64,000 nt of DNA from Nonomuraea aridisoli (lineage in GTDB: Bacteria; Actinomycetota; Actinomycetes; Streptosporangiales; Streptosporangiaceae), in NCBI RefSeq assembly GCF_003236395.1, contig NZ_POUD01000006.1, positions 1 through 64,000 on the forward strand, given 5' to 3'. Numbering within the stretch: position 1 is the stretch's first letter; every line of letters starts with the position of its first letter. The translations under genes were made by a program, and so were the position numbers. The notes under the pieces were generated by a model, which did not search any database, had not been told where the DNA came from, and saw nothing but the letters and a program-made list of their open reading frames with translations. This document shows positions 50,750 through 60,151 of the stretch, piece after piece.

Positions 50750-51622
50750 TCAGAGCTGCCCCGGCCACCGCAAACCCGAAATTCCGGTGAAGCCGGCGCT
50801 GAACCCCATCTGCCGCCGCAGATAGGCGGCCGTACGCGGGCTGTGCCGGCGGATGCGCTCGATGAGGACGTCCGCCTCGCGGGCCAGCCGCTCCATCTCC
50901 GCCGTCACCTCGCCGCGGCTGACGCCCAGCGCCAGCACGTTCAGGTCGCCCCAGCTGACGTCCCTGCGGTAGGTCGCCACGTCGCCGAGCAGGAGCAGGT
51001 AACGCTGCACGTGGCCGCTGACGCTGCGCAGTTCGTCCAGGTGAGTTCTGGCCCAGTCGTCGGCGGTGTAGATCCAGTGCGAGAGGTCCACGAAGCACGA
51101 CCCCCGGCTGTCGGCGTTGTCGAGGAAGCGCGCCAGGGTCGGCACGGCACCCGTGTCGCGCCACACCCACGCCGTGGCCATGCCCGCCAGCGTCCGGGCG
51201 AGCTGGTCGCGCCAGAGTCCCCGCAGGCCGTGGAAGGCATTGACGGTGGCCAGCTCGTCGCGCAGGTCGGCGAGGAAGCGGGTGATCGCGGAGCGCGGCA
51301 CCGCCCCGTCGGCGACCGACAGGCACTCGCGGGTCAGCCGGTTGACCTGCTCGCGGGTGGTGGTCGTGTGGTCGACCAGCCGGTCGAGGGCGGCGACCCA
51401 CAGGGCGGCCCGGTTGAGGATCTTCAGGCGTTCGGCGCCGGCCCAGGGGGCGCTGAAGGCGGTCGCCAGCGTGAGGGAGGTGAAGAACTCGCTGCCGAAG
51501 GCCGCCGCGGGGAACAGCCCGCCGTACATCTGCGCGCAGCGCCGCAGGTCTCTGCCGCATTCGGCGGCCAGCGCGCACGTCCGACCGAGCGCGTACGCCT
51601 CGCCCAGCTCGTCGTCCGGCAT
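50750..51622 (-). CDS. Terpene synthase-like protein
   Basis: This is a 290-residue all-helical protein that matches the terpene synthase / cyclase pattern: LWVAALDRLVDH in place of the first metal-binding DDxxD, and LLLGDVATYRRDVSWGDLNVL in place of the second NSE motif (ND-x-x-S-x-x-x-E). Key metal ligands are reduced: D-x-x-x-D and GD...D. It may be an active atypical cyclase, or a non-catalytic homologue. It lies next to a CvnD-like gene. A 9-codon mini-frame (MIREQIERP) ends immediately before ATG 51622. Confidence 0.6.
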   Translation of the reverse strand: MPDDELGEAYALGRTCALAAECGRDLRRCAQMYGGLFPAAAFGSEFFTSLTLATAFSAPWAGAERLKILNRAALWVAALDRLVDHTTTTREQVNRLTRECLSVADGAVPRSAITRFLADLRDELATVNAFHGLRGLWRDQLARTLAGMATAWVWRDTGAVPTLARFLDNADSRGSCFVDLSHWIYTADDWARTHLDELRSVSGHVQRYLLLLGDVATYRRDVSWGDLNVLALGVSRGEVTAEMERLAREADVLIERIRRHSPRTAAYLRRQMGFSAGFTGISGLRWPGQL

Positions 51623-51707
51623 CTAGGGCCGCTCGATCTGCTCGCGGATCATGGGCGAACGACCCCCCATACACGGATATACACCTGTGGCGGGAATTGT
51701 TTCATGA

Positions 51708-52547
51708 TCACGTACTATCGATCAAGGTATCAGCAGCGTGACCGATCAGCCCGCTTCGCTGCCCGTGACCGACACCTCCACGCCGAGGCGCGCCGAGGCG
51801 CCCCCAGGCGGCCGTGGCGTCGTCGTGCGGCTTCCCCCACACCGGGCCCCTGACCGTCTCCAGCTCGCGCACGGCGCCGATCACCGCCGCCGGCCCGCGC
51901 TCGGCCAGCAGCGCCAGGACGGACGCCCAGCTCCACCCGTACCAGTCGACCAGCCGGGACACCCCGTCGGTGAACACCCCCACCGCGCGCAGCGCGCCGG
52001 CGTCCACCTCGCCCGTGACCGCCTCGCGGGCGGCCTCGGGGCGGGCCGCCGCCACCCAGAACCCGCCGGGCGCGTTGCGCATCCGGCGCACCAGCTCCAC
52101 GCTGTACGGCCGCCCGCCCGGCAGCCGTTCCAAGCGGTCGTCGGCCACCACCCGCACCCCGCCGTCCGCCAACGCCAGCACCACCGGCGAGTCGCCCAGC
52201 ACGAGGTACTCCACCCGTCCCTCCCGCGCGCGCACCATGGCCACGGTCGCCGACGGCGAGTCGGGGTTGCCCAGGTCGCAGGTGCCGGCGTGAGCCCGTG
52301 CCGTGCGTTCGACGGCCGCCTCCAGGATCGCCGCCGGCGACCCGCCGTCGCCTCCCGACAGCGCGGCCGCCAGCTCGCCCCCGAGCCGCCCCACGAGCCA
52401 CGCGACGTCGTGGACGCACCCGGAGTCGACCCCGCCGGCCGCCGTGGCCCCGTCGAGCACGACGATCCAGGACGGACCGGCGACCACCAGGTCCTCGTTG
52501 GGCCGCCCGGACCCGGGCCGGGTGGCGTACGTGATCTCCGTGAACAT
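51708..52547 (-). CDS. PP2C-like protein phosphatase domain protein
   Basis: This is a 279-residue protein of the PP2C fold. It has PNEDLVVAGPSWIVVLDGATA (in part; the Asp in VLDGA is a metal ligand), DSPSATVAMVRAREG, VEYLVLGDSPVVLALADGG, and a late FTDGVSRLV with HDDATAAW. These give most metal ligands of PP2C enzymes. It likely dephosphorylates Ser/Thr residues. ATG 52547 is preferred to the longer GTG start because the fold begins directly. Confidence 0.78.
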   Translation of the reverse strand: MFTEITYATRPGSGRPNEDLVVAGPSWIVVLDGATAAGGVDSGCVHDVAWLVGRLGGELAAALSGGDGGSPAAILEAAVERTARAHAGTCDLGNPDSPSATVAMVRAREGRVEYLVLGDSPVVLALADGGVRVVADDRLERLPGGRPYSVELVRRMRNAPGGFWVAAARPEAAREAVTGEVDAGALRAVGVFTDGVSRLVDWYGWSWASVLALLAERGPAAVIGAVRELETVRGPVWGKPHDDATAAWGRLGAPRRGGVGHGQRSGLIGHAADTLIDST

Positions 52548-52582
52548 GACAGCGACTCTGCCACGGCGCCTAGGGTGACAGC

Positions 52583-52986
52583 GTGACACCCCTCCAGCGC
52601 GCCCTCGCCGACACCCACGACATCGGCAAGTGCCTGCACCCGGGCGAGCTGACCGGCCCCGGCTCGGCGCACGAACCCGCCGGCCACCGTCTCCTGCTGG
52701 CCCGGGGCGTCCCGGAGCGCCTGACCCGCTTCGCCCGCACCGACGCTCGCTGGACCGAGCCGGGCACGACGCTCGAGGACCACCTGGTCAGCCTGGCCGA
52801 CAAGGTGTGGAAGGCGAAGCGCGAGCCCGCCCTGGAGCGACTGGTCGTCCCGACCGCCTGGTCGGCCGGGAGAACGGCCGTGCACCGGCCTGGCAGGTGT
52901 TCATGGAGCTGGACGACCTGCTCACCGGCATCGCCGGCCGCGCCGACGCCCGGCTCGCCTTCCAGAACGCCTACCCCGTCAGATGA
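52583..52986 (+). pseudogene. HD-domain phosphohydrolase gene with apparent frameshift
   Basis: Frame 1 encodes MTPLQRALADTHDIGKCLHP, then HEPAGHRLLLARG and LEDHLVSLADKVWKAKRE, a clear HD-domain pattern. At about 52848-52852 (a run of three C) the coding sense moves to the next frame, which continues DRLVGRENG, WQVFMELDDLL and DARLAFQNAYPVR before TGA at 52986. Adding one base to the C run joins the two parts. Either a recent null mutation or an assembly indel. The first His of some HD proteins would lie upstream, so the N-terminus may also be short. Confidence 0.75.
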
Positions 52987-54088
52987 TCACCAGCTCGCGC
53001 GTGGTGTTGTTGAGGAGCTCGACGCCGTCCTCGGTGCACACGACGATGTCCTCGATGCGGGCGCCGTGGCGGCCGGCCAGGTAGATGCCCGGCTCCACCG
53101 AGAACGCGAACCCGGCCTCCAGCGGCTCGCCGTTGCCCGCCACGATGTACGGGTCCTCGTGCCCCTCGATGCCGATGCCGTGGCCGGTGCGGTGGATGAA
53201 GTACTCGCCGTACCCGGCCTCGGCGATGACGTCGCGCGCGGCGGCGTCGACCGACTCGCACGACACCCCGGGCCGCACCGCCGCGCAGGACGCCTCCTGG
53301 GCGCGGCGCAGCACCTCGTAGTACGCGGTGAAGTCCGCGGGCGGCTCGCCCACGCTGTAGGTGCGCGTGGAGTCGGAGCAGTAGCCGTTGGGCAGGTGGC
53401 CGCCGATGTCGACCACGACCGGCTCACCGGCCTGGATGACCCGGTCGGAGACGTCGTGGTGCGGGCTCGCGCCGTTGGGCCCGGAGGCGACGATCACGAA
53501 GTCGGCGGCGGCGTGCCCGGAGGCCAGGATCGCCTCGGCGATGTCGCGGGCCACCTCCCGCTCGGTGCGCCCGGCCCGCAGGAACTCCGGCACCTGCCGG
53601 TGCACCGCGTCGATGGCCGCCCCCGCCTCACGCAGCGCGGCCACCTCGGCGGGCGACTTGCGCATGCGCAGCTCACGCAGCACGCTGCCGGCCAGCACCT
53701 GCTCGGCGCCCGGCAGCGCGTCGCGGAAGCGCAACGACGCCATCGCCCACATGCGGTCGGCCAGACCCACCTTGGCCACGCGGCCCAGCCGCGCCGCGGC
53801 GATCGCGTACGGGTCGTCGGTCTCGTCCCACGCCACGAACTCCAGCCCCAGACGGGAGGCCGGCGAGGCCTGCGCGGCGGGCAGCTCCAGCCGGGGCACC
53901 ATCATGTACGCCTCGCCGGAGGCGGGCACCACGAGGCACGTAAGCCGCTCCAGCTGCTTGGCGTCGTAACCGCTGACGTAGCGGAGGTCGGGACCGGGCG
54001 TCAGGAGCAGGGCGTCGAGGCCGGCCTTGGCGGTGGCCTCCTGAACGGCGGCCAGGCGGGACACGGGATACAGGTCTGAGGACGTCAC
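52979..54088 (-). CDS. M24 family Xaa-Pro peptidase
   Basis: This is a 369-residue cytosolic pita-bread-fold metallopeptidase. All five metal ligands are visible: D in VVVDIGG, D in CSDSTRTY, H in HRTGHGIG, E in SVEPGIY and E in RIEDIVV. The N-terminal creatinase-like domain (1-130) precedes them. It cleaves Xaa-Pro bonds or related amides. It overlaps the 3' end of the frameshifted HD gene by 8 nt. Confidence 0.92.
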   Translation of the reverse strand: MTSSDLYPVSRLAAVQEATAKAGLDALLLTPGPDLRYVSGYDAKQLERLTCLVVPASGEAYMMVPRLELPAAQASPASRLGLEFVAWDETDDPYAIAAARLGRVAKVGLADRMWAMASLRFRDALPGAEQVLAGSVLRELRMRKSPAEVAALREAGAAIDAVHRQVPEFLRAGRTEREVARDIAEAILASGHAAADFVIVASGPNGASPHHDVSDRVIQAGEPVVVDIGGHLPNGYCSDSTRTYSVGEPPADFTAYYEVLRRAQEASCAAVRPGVSCESVDAAARDVIAEAGYGEYFIHRTGHGIGIEGHEDPYIVAGNGEPLEAGFAFSVEPGIYLAGRHGARIEDIVVCTEDGVELLNNTTRELVII

Positions 54089-54230
54089 AGGCTCAATCTA
54101 CTCGTAATGGCGCCGCCTAAAATCCGCGAAAAGGACTCACAACACGGCCGCCCATCACCACGCTGCGCACATCACCGACCACGTATTGTGGGGCCAATTG
54201 TCCAGTTCCACTGCGCTTTGAGAGTGAGAC

Positions 54231-55424
54231 ATGGTCGACGTCATTGGCGCGGCCGGGCTGCTCGGGGCCGAGCCCGACGCCGAGATGCTCGCCGTACGGC
54301 TGGCGCACGCCCAACGGCTCGGCAACATGGGCTGGGCGGAGTGGCACCTGCACACCGGCGAGACCGTCTGGTCGGAGCAGGTGTACGCCATCTTCGGCCG
54401 CGACCCCGGCCATGGCCCGATCGCCCTGCCCGACCTGGCCGAGCACGTCGAGCCCGGCGACGCGGCCACGCTCGACCGCCTGCTCTGGTCGGTGCTGCAG
54501 GGCGAGGAGCCGGTGCAGGCGGAGTTCCGCATCCGGCGCGGCCCCGGCGACCTGCGCGACCTGCGGGTGGTGCTGGAGCCGCTGGCCGGCCCCGGCGGCC
54601 CGGTCGGCATGCACGGAGTCATCCAGGACATCACCGGCCGCCGCCGCGCCGAGCGCATGGTCTCGGAGTCGCGCCGCCAGCTCCTGGAGGCCCGCGAGCG
54701 GGCCGCCGAGGAACGTCACGTCATGCTCGCCCTGCGCGAGGCCATCCTGCCCGCGCCCGCGGGCTGCCTCGACCTGCCGAACACCGGCATCGCGGTCCGT
54801 TACGTGCCGGCCGAGAAGACCGCGAACCTCGGCGGCGACTGGTTCGAGGCCGCCCAGGCCCCCGACGGCCGCCTGCTGCTGGCCATCGGCGACGTCTCCG
54901 GCCACGGCCTGCCCGCGATCTCGCGCATGGCCCAGCTGCGCCACGCCCTGGTGGGCCTGGCCATGACCGGGCAGGCCGCCAACCGGCTGCTCGACTGGCT
55001 GAACGAGCTCGTCCTGCACCAGCTCACCGACACCACGGCGACCGCCGTCATCGGCCACCTCGACCCGGAGACCCGGGTGTTCGCCTGGGCCCAGGCCGGC
55101 AACCTGGCGCCGATCCTGGTGCGCGACGGCGCGGCCGCCCATCTCGGCCAGCCGCGCGGCGTGCTGCTCGGCGCCGTCTCCGGGCGGCCGTACGAACTGG
55201 CCACGACCCGGCTGCTGCCCGGCGACGTGCTGCTGATGTTCACCGACGGGCTGGTCGAGCGGCGCACCCGCGACATCGAGGCCGGTCTCGCGCTGGCCCT
55301 GGCCGCCGCCCGCCGGATCCGGGGCGAGGACCTCGACGGCGGGCTCGACCGCCTGCTCGCCGACATCGGCGGCCCCAACCCGGAAGACGACGCGTGCCTG
55401 CTCGGGGTGGGCATACTGGGCTAG
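54231..55424 (+). CDS. PAS-SpoIIE protein phosphatase
   Basis: This is a 397-residue regulator. A PAS domain at about residues 30-135 (MGWAEWHLHTGETVWSEQVY to HGVIQDITGRRRAE) is joined through a coiled coil (RRQLLEARERAAEERHVML) to a SpoIIE-type PP2C phosphatase (residues 180-397) with GGDWFEA, LAIGDVSGHGLPA, FTDGLVERR and NPEDDACLL. Such enzymes usually dephosphorylate an anti-sigma antagonist. No antagonist or anti-sigma gene is adjacent. It ends at the first base of the next gene (TAGTG). Confidence 0.9.
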   Translation: MVDVIGAAGLLGAEPDAEMLAVRLAHAQRLGNMGWAEWHLHTGETVWSEQVYAIFGRDPGHGPIALPDLAEHVEPGDAATLDRLLWSVLQGEEPVQAEFRIRRGPGDLRDLRVVLEPLAGPGGPVGMHGVIQDITGRRRAERMVSESRRQLLEARERAAEERHVMLALREAILPAPAGCLDLPNTGIAVRYVPAEKTANLGGDWFEAAQAPDGRLLLAIGDVSGHGLPAISRMAQLRHALVGLAMTGQAANRLLDWLNELVLHQLTDTTATAVIGHLDPETRVFAWAQAGNLAPILVRDGAAAHLGQPRGVLLGAVSGRPYELATTRLLPGDVLLMFTDGLVERRTRDIEAGLALALAAARRIRGEDLDGGLDRLLADIGGPNPEDDACLLGVGILG

Positions 55425-56323
55425 TGCTGATGCTTCTGGACACCCCGTCCCTCTACTTCCGCGCCTTCTACGGAGTCCCGGAGTCGATCAAGGCTCCGGA
55501 CGGCTCCCCGATCAACGCGGTACGCGGCCTCATCGACATGATCGCCACCCTCGTCCGCACCCACTCCCCCGCCGAGCTCGTGGCCACCATGGACGCCGAC
55601 TGGCGGCCGGCGTTCCGGGTGGCGGCGATCCCGACGTACAAGGCGCACCGGGTGGCCGAGGGCGACGCCGAGGAGGTGCCCGACGCGCTCGTGCCGCAGA
55701 TCGCGGTGATCGAGGAGGTGCTCGACGCCGTCGGCATCGCCCGCCTGGAGTCGCCCGGCTACGAGGCCGACGACGTGATCGGCACGCTCACCCACCGGGC
55801 CTCGGGCGCGGTCGACATCGTCACCGGCGACCGCGACCTGTTCCAGCTGGTCGACGACGCGCGGCCGGTGCGCGTGCTCTACACCGCGCGCGGCATCCGC
55901 AACCTGCAGATCGTCGACGAGGCGTTCGTCACCGCCAAGTACGGCATCCCCGGCCGCGCGTACGCCGACTTCGCCACGCTGCGCGGCGACCCCAGTGACG
56001 GCCTGCCCGGCGTGCCCGGCGTCGGCGAGAAGACGGCCGCCGCCCTGATCACCCGCTTCGGCTCGCTGGAGGCGCTGCTCGACGCCCTCGACGCGGGCTC
56101 GGCCGACGGTTTCCCGGCCGGCAGCCGCACCCGCCTGGCCGCCGCCCGCGACTACCTGCGGGCCGCCCCGGCGGTCGTCGCGGTGGCCCGCGACGCCCCG
56201 CTGCCGGCCGCCGACCTGACGCTGCCGGCCAAGCCGCGCGACCCGGAGGCGCTCGTCCGCCTGGCCGACCGCCACGGCCTCGACAGCCCGCTCAACCGCC
56301 TGCTCGACGCCCTTGGCGGCTGA
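55424..56323 (+). CDS. 5'-3' exonuclease family protein
   Basis: This is a 299-residue structure-specific exonuclease like the N-terminal domain of DNA polymerase I. Seen: LLDTPSLYFRAFYG, the acidic cluster YEADDVIGTL and VTGDRDLFQLV, and the H3TH part PGVPGVGEKTAAALI. It degrades 5' flaps in replication or repair. It stands alone, without a polymerase domain. GTG 55424 overlaps the SpoIIE gene stop; ATG 55430 is two codons inside. Confidence 0.92.
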   Translation: MLMLLDTPSLYFRAFYGVPESIKAPDGSPINAVRGLIDMIATLVRTHSPAELVATMDADWRPAFRVAAIPTYKAHRVAEGDAEEVPDALVPQIAVIEEVLDAVGIARLESPGYEADDVIGTLTHRASGAVDIVTGDRDLFQLVDDARPVRVLYTARGIRNLQIVDEAFVTAKYGIPGRAYADFATLRGDPSDGLPGVPGVGEKTAAALITRFGSLEALLDALDAGSADGFPAGSRTRLAAARDYLRAAPAVVAVARDAPLPAADLTLPAKPRDPEALVRLADRHGLDSPLNRLLDALGG

Positions 56324-56326
56324 GCC

Positions 56327-57988
56327 TCAGCCCGCCAGACACTCCCGTACGGCCTGCTGCGCGGCCTCGGTGAGGCGGGCGTGCACGAGCGCGTTCTCCT
56401 CGCGGTCGGTGCGCACCTCCACCACCCGCGGCCCCTCGCCGCGCAGCGCCTTGGGCAGCTCGCTGACGTCGCCCACCAGCGTGTACGGCGTGCCCGTCGC
56501 CGCGGCGACGTAGCCGAGGTCCACGCCGTGCGGCGTGCCGAAGACCCGTTCGAACGGGTCGCGCACGGCCGCCTGCGGCAGCAGCGAGAAGATGCCGCCC
56601 CCGTCGTTGTTGACCACCACGAGGCACAGGTCGGGCCGCGGCTCGCGGGGCCCGAGCACGAGCCCGTTCTGGTCGTGCAGGAACGACAGGTCGCCCATCA
56701 GCGCGTACGACGGCCCGTTGTGGGCCAGCGCCGCCCCCATCGCGGTGGACACCAGCCCGTCGATGCCGGAGGCTCCCCGGTTGGCCATGAGCCGCAGGCC
56801 GCGCCGGGGCCGCATGGCCTGGTCGAGGTCGCGGATCGGCATCGAGGAGCCGCAGAACAGCAGCGAGCCGTTCGGCAGCGCGTCGGCCAGGTCGCGGGCG
56901 ATGCGCGGCTCGCTGGTGCCCGACAGGTCGAGCACCTCGTCCACCGCCGCCCTGGCCGCCCGGTCGGCCTGCCGCCAGGCGTTCAGCCAGCCGTCGTCGC
57001 CCGCGGCGACCGGGATCTCCACGGCCTGCGCCACCTGCGTGGCCGAGCGGGTCGGGTCGGGCCAGCGGTCGAGGCCGGGCGCGACCACGATGTGCTCGCC
57101 GGCCTGCCGCAGCCAGGCCAGCAGCGGCTTCGACAGCCCGGGGCGGCCCAGCGTGACGACCACGTCGGGCCGGTGGGCGTCGGCGAACTCCGGCGTGCCC
57201 AGCAGGTGGTGGTAGGTGGAGACGGCGTGGTCGCCGTAGCGCGCGCCGCCGTTCGGCTCCGACAACACCGGCCAGCCGGCCATGCCGGCCGCCGCGACGT
57301 AACGGCGCACGTTGGCGGCGCCGTCGCCGACCACGAGCACGCCGCGCCGGGTGGGCGGCAGGTGCAGGGCGACGGGCGGCGGCGCGACGCGGGCGCGCAC
57401 CCACGGGCCGCCCGCGGCGCCCTCCAGCGGCTCGCTCCAGCCCGGGTCGCCGTCGGGGACGAGCGGCTCCCTGAAGGCCAGGTTGAGGTGGACGGGGCCC
57501 GGGTCGTACGGGCCGGCGGCGCGCTGGTAGGCGCGGCAGGCCAGCGACCGCCAGTAGGCCACCTGGCCGGGGCGGTCCTCCGGCACGCCGACCTCGGCGA
57601 ACCAGCGGGCCGCGGCGCCGTACAGCTTGAGCTGGTCGATCGTCTGGTTGGCGCCGGTGCCGCGCAGCTCGGGCGGGCGGTCGGCGGTCAGCACGAGCAG
57701 CGGGACGCCGGACTCGGCGGCCTCGATCACGGCCGGATGGAAGTTGGCGGCGGCGGTGCCGGAGGAGCAGATCAGCGCGACCGGCCGCTCGGAGCGCCTG
57801 GCCAGCCCCAGCGCCAGGAACGACGCCGAGCGCTCGTCGATGCGGACGTGCAGCCGCACCCGCGACTCGGCGTGCAGCGCCATGGCCAGCGGGGCCGAGC
57901 GGGAGCCGGGGGCGAGCACCACGTCGGTCAGGCCGCAGCGCACCAGCTCGTCGATCAGCACCGTGGCCAGCGCGGTGGCGGGGTTCAA
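56327..57988 (-). CDS. menD: SEPHCHC synthase (menaquinone biosynthesis)
   Basis: This is a 553-residue thiamine-diphosphate enzyme joining 2-oxoglutarate and isochorismate. Seen: VLAPGSRSAPLAMAL, DERSASFLALGLAR, ICSSGTAAANFHPAVIEA, PPELRGTGANQTIDQ and the cofactor segment GDLSFLHDQNGL. The start is TTG 57988, which overlaps the menC stop and has AGGAGG 7 nt upstream; earlier in-frame GTG starts lack this site. Gene order menC-menD makes one operon. Confidence 0.93.
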   Translation of the reverse strand: MNPATALATVLIDELVRCGLTDVVLAPGSRSAPLAMALHAESRVRLHVRIDERSASFLALGLARRSERPVALICSSGTAAANFHPAVIEAAESGVPLLVLTADRPPELRGTGANQTIDQLKLYGAAARWFAEVGVPEDRPGQVAYWRSLACRAYQRAAGPYDPGPVHLNLAFREPLVPDGDPGWSEPLEGAAGGPWVRARVAPPPVALHLPPTRRGVLVVGDGAANVRRYVAAAGMAGWPVLSEPNGGARYGDHAVSTYHHLLGTPEFADAHRPDVVVTLGRPGLSKPLLAWLRQAGEHIVVAPGLDRWPDPTRSATQVAQAVEIPVAAGDDGWLNAWRQADRAARAAVDEVLDLSGTSEPRIARDLADALPNGSLLFCGSSMPIRDLDQAMRPRRGLRLMANRGASGIDGLVSTAMGAALAHNGPSYALMGDLSFLHDQNGLVLGPREPRPDLCLVVVNNDGGGIFSLLPQAAVRDPFERVFGTPHGVDLGYVAAATGTPYTLVGDVSELPKALRGEGPRVVEVRTDREENALVHARLTEAAQQAVRECLAG

Positions 57989-58911
57989 CGTGACGCCTCC
58001 TGCATCCGGCGAAGCCACTGGGGAGATTCGATCTCAAATGCCGACAAATGCTGAAAATTCACCGTGGGGCGCCGGACCGCCAGTTCGCCGTTCACCGGCA
58101 CCAGCGAGTCCTCCACCACGTCGCCCGTCAGCAGGGACATCGTGCCGAGCCCGCACGCGTACGGCAGCGACGGCAGCGCCGCCGCCAGCGCCACCCCCGC
58201 GGCCAGCCCCACGGACGTCTCCACCGCGCTGGAGACCACCGCGGGCAGCCCGCACGCCTCCACCACGCGCAGCGCCGCGCGCACCCCGCCGAGCGGCTGC
58301 ACCTTGACCACGGCGATGTCGGCGGCCCCGGCCGCCCGCACCCGCAGCGGATCCTCCGCCCGGCGGATGGACTCGTCGGCCGCGATCGGCACGTCGCACG
58401 CCCGGCGCACCGCCGCCAGCTCCTCGAGCGTGGCGCACGGCTGCTCGGCGTATTCCAGGTCGAAGCGGTCGAGCCGCTTGAGCCGCCGCACGGCCTCGTC
58501 GACCTCCCAGGCGCCGTTGACGTCGACGCGCAGCTTGCCCGCCGGGCCCAGCGCGTCGCGTACGGCCTCCACCCGGGCCACGTCGTCGTCGAACGTCTGG
58601 CCGCGCTCGGCCACCTTCACCTTCGCCGTGCCGCATCCGGAGCGGCGCACGATGTCGTGGGCCTGCTCGGGGCCGACCGCGGGCACGGTCGCGTTGACCG
58701 GCACACGATCGCGCACCGGCTCGGGCCAGCCCTCGAAGGCCGCCTCACGGGCGCACGCCAGCCAGCGGGCGCACTCGCGCGGGCCGTACTCGGGGAACGG
58801 CGAGAACTCGCCCCACCCCGCCGGGCCGTGCAGCAGCACCCCTTCCCTGACGGTCTGCCCCCGGAACCGCGTACGCATCGGGATGCGGAAGACCACGGGA
58901 GAACGCGTCAC
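57985..58911 (-). CDS. menC: o-Succinylbenzoate synthase
   Basis: This is a 308-residue enolase-superfamily enzyme that dehydrates SHCHC to o-succinylbenzoate. Seen: the catalytic KVKV, metal ligands in RVDVNGAW, YAEQPC and ADES, and the second lysine in VVKVQPLGG. GTG 58911 has GGGAGGG upstream and begins with MTRSPVVFRIPM. It overlaps menD by 4 nt and is divergent from menE with a 48-nt gap. Confidence 0.93.
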   Translation of the reverse strand: MTRSPVVFRIPMRTRFRGQTVREGVLLHGPAGWGEFSPFPEYGPRECARWLACAREAAFEGWPEPVRDRVPVNATVPAVGPEQAHDIVRRSGCGTAKVKVAERGQTFDDDVARVEAVRDALGPAGKLRVDVNGAWEVDEAVRRLKRLDRFDLEYAEQPCATLEELAAVRRACDVPIAADESIRRAEDPLRVRAAGAADIAVVKVQPLGGVRAALRVVEACGLPAVVSSAVETSVGLAAGVALAAALPSLPYACGLGTMSLLTGDVVEDSLVPVNGELAVRRPTVNFQHLSAFEIESPQWLRRMQEASR

Positions 58912-58959
58912 GACCCTCCCTGCGCCTGTGTCCGAACTGTCGCCACTAACCTTACGAGC

Positions 58960-60108
58960 ATGTGGAGGAACCCGTCGCATCCGGACCGCCCGCTGCACGC
59001 CGTCGTGCAGCCTCCGGGCCCTGCCCTCTTCACGGCGATCCGCGACGCGCTCGACGGCGACGGCCCGGCCGTGCTCCCTTTGTCACCCGGCCACTCCACC
59101 GGCGCGATCGCCTCGCTGCGCCCCACCCACGCCGACGGCGCACCGCTCGACGGGGGCGTGGGCGTCCCCGGCGACGTCGCGGTCGTCATCGCCACCAGCG
59201 GCAGCACCGGCGAGCCCAAGGGCGTGATGTTGTCGGCCACGGCGCTGCGCGCCTCCGCGGCCGCCTCGCTGCGCCGCGTCGAGGCTTCGAAGGGCGATCG
59301 CTGGCTGTGCTGCCTGCCCGTGGCGCACGTCTCCGGCCTGCAGGTGCTCGTCCGGGCCCTGCTGTGCGAGAGCGAGCCGATCATCCACCCCGGTTTCGAC
59401 CCGCACGCGGTGTTGTCCTCGGGCGCCGACCACGTCTCGCTCGTGCCGACCCAGCTCCACCGGCTGGTCGAGCTCGGGGCCGACCTGTCGGTGTTCAGGA
59501 CCATCCTGCTGGGCGGCGCCGCGCCCCGCGCCGGGCTGCTGGATCAGGCCCGCGACCTCGGCGCCCGCATCGTGACGACGTACGGGATGAGCGAGACGTG
59601 CGGCGGCTGCGTGTACGACGGCCGGCCCCTTTACGGTGTAGATCTCAAGATCGGGGACGACGGCCTGATCAGGATCTCCGGGCCCGTGCTGTTCTCCGGC
59701 TACCGCTTCGCCGACCCGCCCATGCCGCTCGACGGCGGCTGGTTCGTCACCTCCGATCTGGGCGAGCTGCACGGCGGCCGGCTGCGCGTGCTGGGCCGGG
59801 CCGACGACGTCATCAACACCGGCGGCGAGAAGGTCGTGGCGGGCGCCGTGGCCGCCGTCCTCGCCGCCCACCCCGAGGTGGCCGACGTGGCCGTGATCGG
59901 CACGCCCGACCCCGAATGGGGCGAGGCGGTCACCGCCGTCGTGGTCCCCGCCAGCCCCGACACGCCCCCCACGCTTTCGCAATTGCGGGCATATTGCCGC
60001 GATAGGCTTCCCCCGCACGCGGCGCCGCGCGACCTGCGGCTGGTTCCCCGGCTGCCCCTGCTGCCCAACGGCAAAACCGACCTGATGCGCCTGAAGGCAG
60101 GAACCTGA
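58960..60108 (+). CDS. menE: o-Succinylbenzoate-CoA ligase
   Basis: This is a 382-residue acyl-adenylate-forming enzyme. Seen: the P-loop IATSGSTGEPKGVMLSATA, TTYGMSETCGG, the Asp in FVTSDLGELHGGRL, GRADDVINTGGEKV and the C-terminal catalytic lysine in LPNGKTDLM. It is shorter than many homologues, with a reduced N-terminal subdomain typical of actinobacterial MenE. It begins 48 nt from the divergent menC gene, so the two promoters overlap. Confidence 0.92.
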   Translation: MWRNPSHPDRPLHAVVQPPGPALFTAIRDALDGDGPAVLPLSPGHSTGAIASLRPTHADGAPLDGGVGVPGDVAVVIATSGSTGEPKGVMLSATALRASAAASLRRVEASKGDRWLCCLPVAHVSGLQVLVRALLCESEPIIHPGFDPHAVLSSGADHVSLVPTQLHRLVELGADLSVFRTILLGGAAPRAGLLDQARDLGARIVTTYGMSETCGGCVYDGRPLYGVDLKIGDDGLIRISGPVLFSGYRFADPPMPLDGGWFVTSDLGELHGGRLRVLGRADDVINTGGEKVVAGAVAAVLAAHPEVADVAVIGTPDPEWGEAVTAVVVPASPDTPPTLSQLRAYCRDRLPPHAAPRDLRLVPRLPLLPNGKTDLMRLKAGT

Positions 60109-60151
60109 CGAGTTGCGGCTGCGTCATAGCAGGGAGAAGGAGGGAGCCTTT

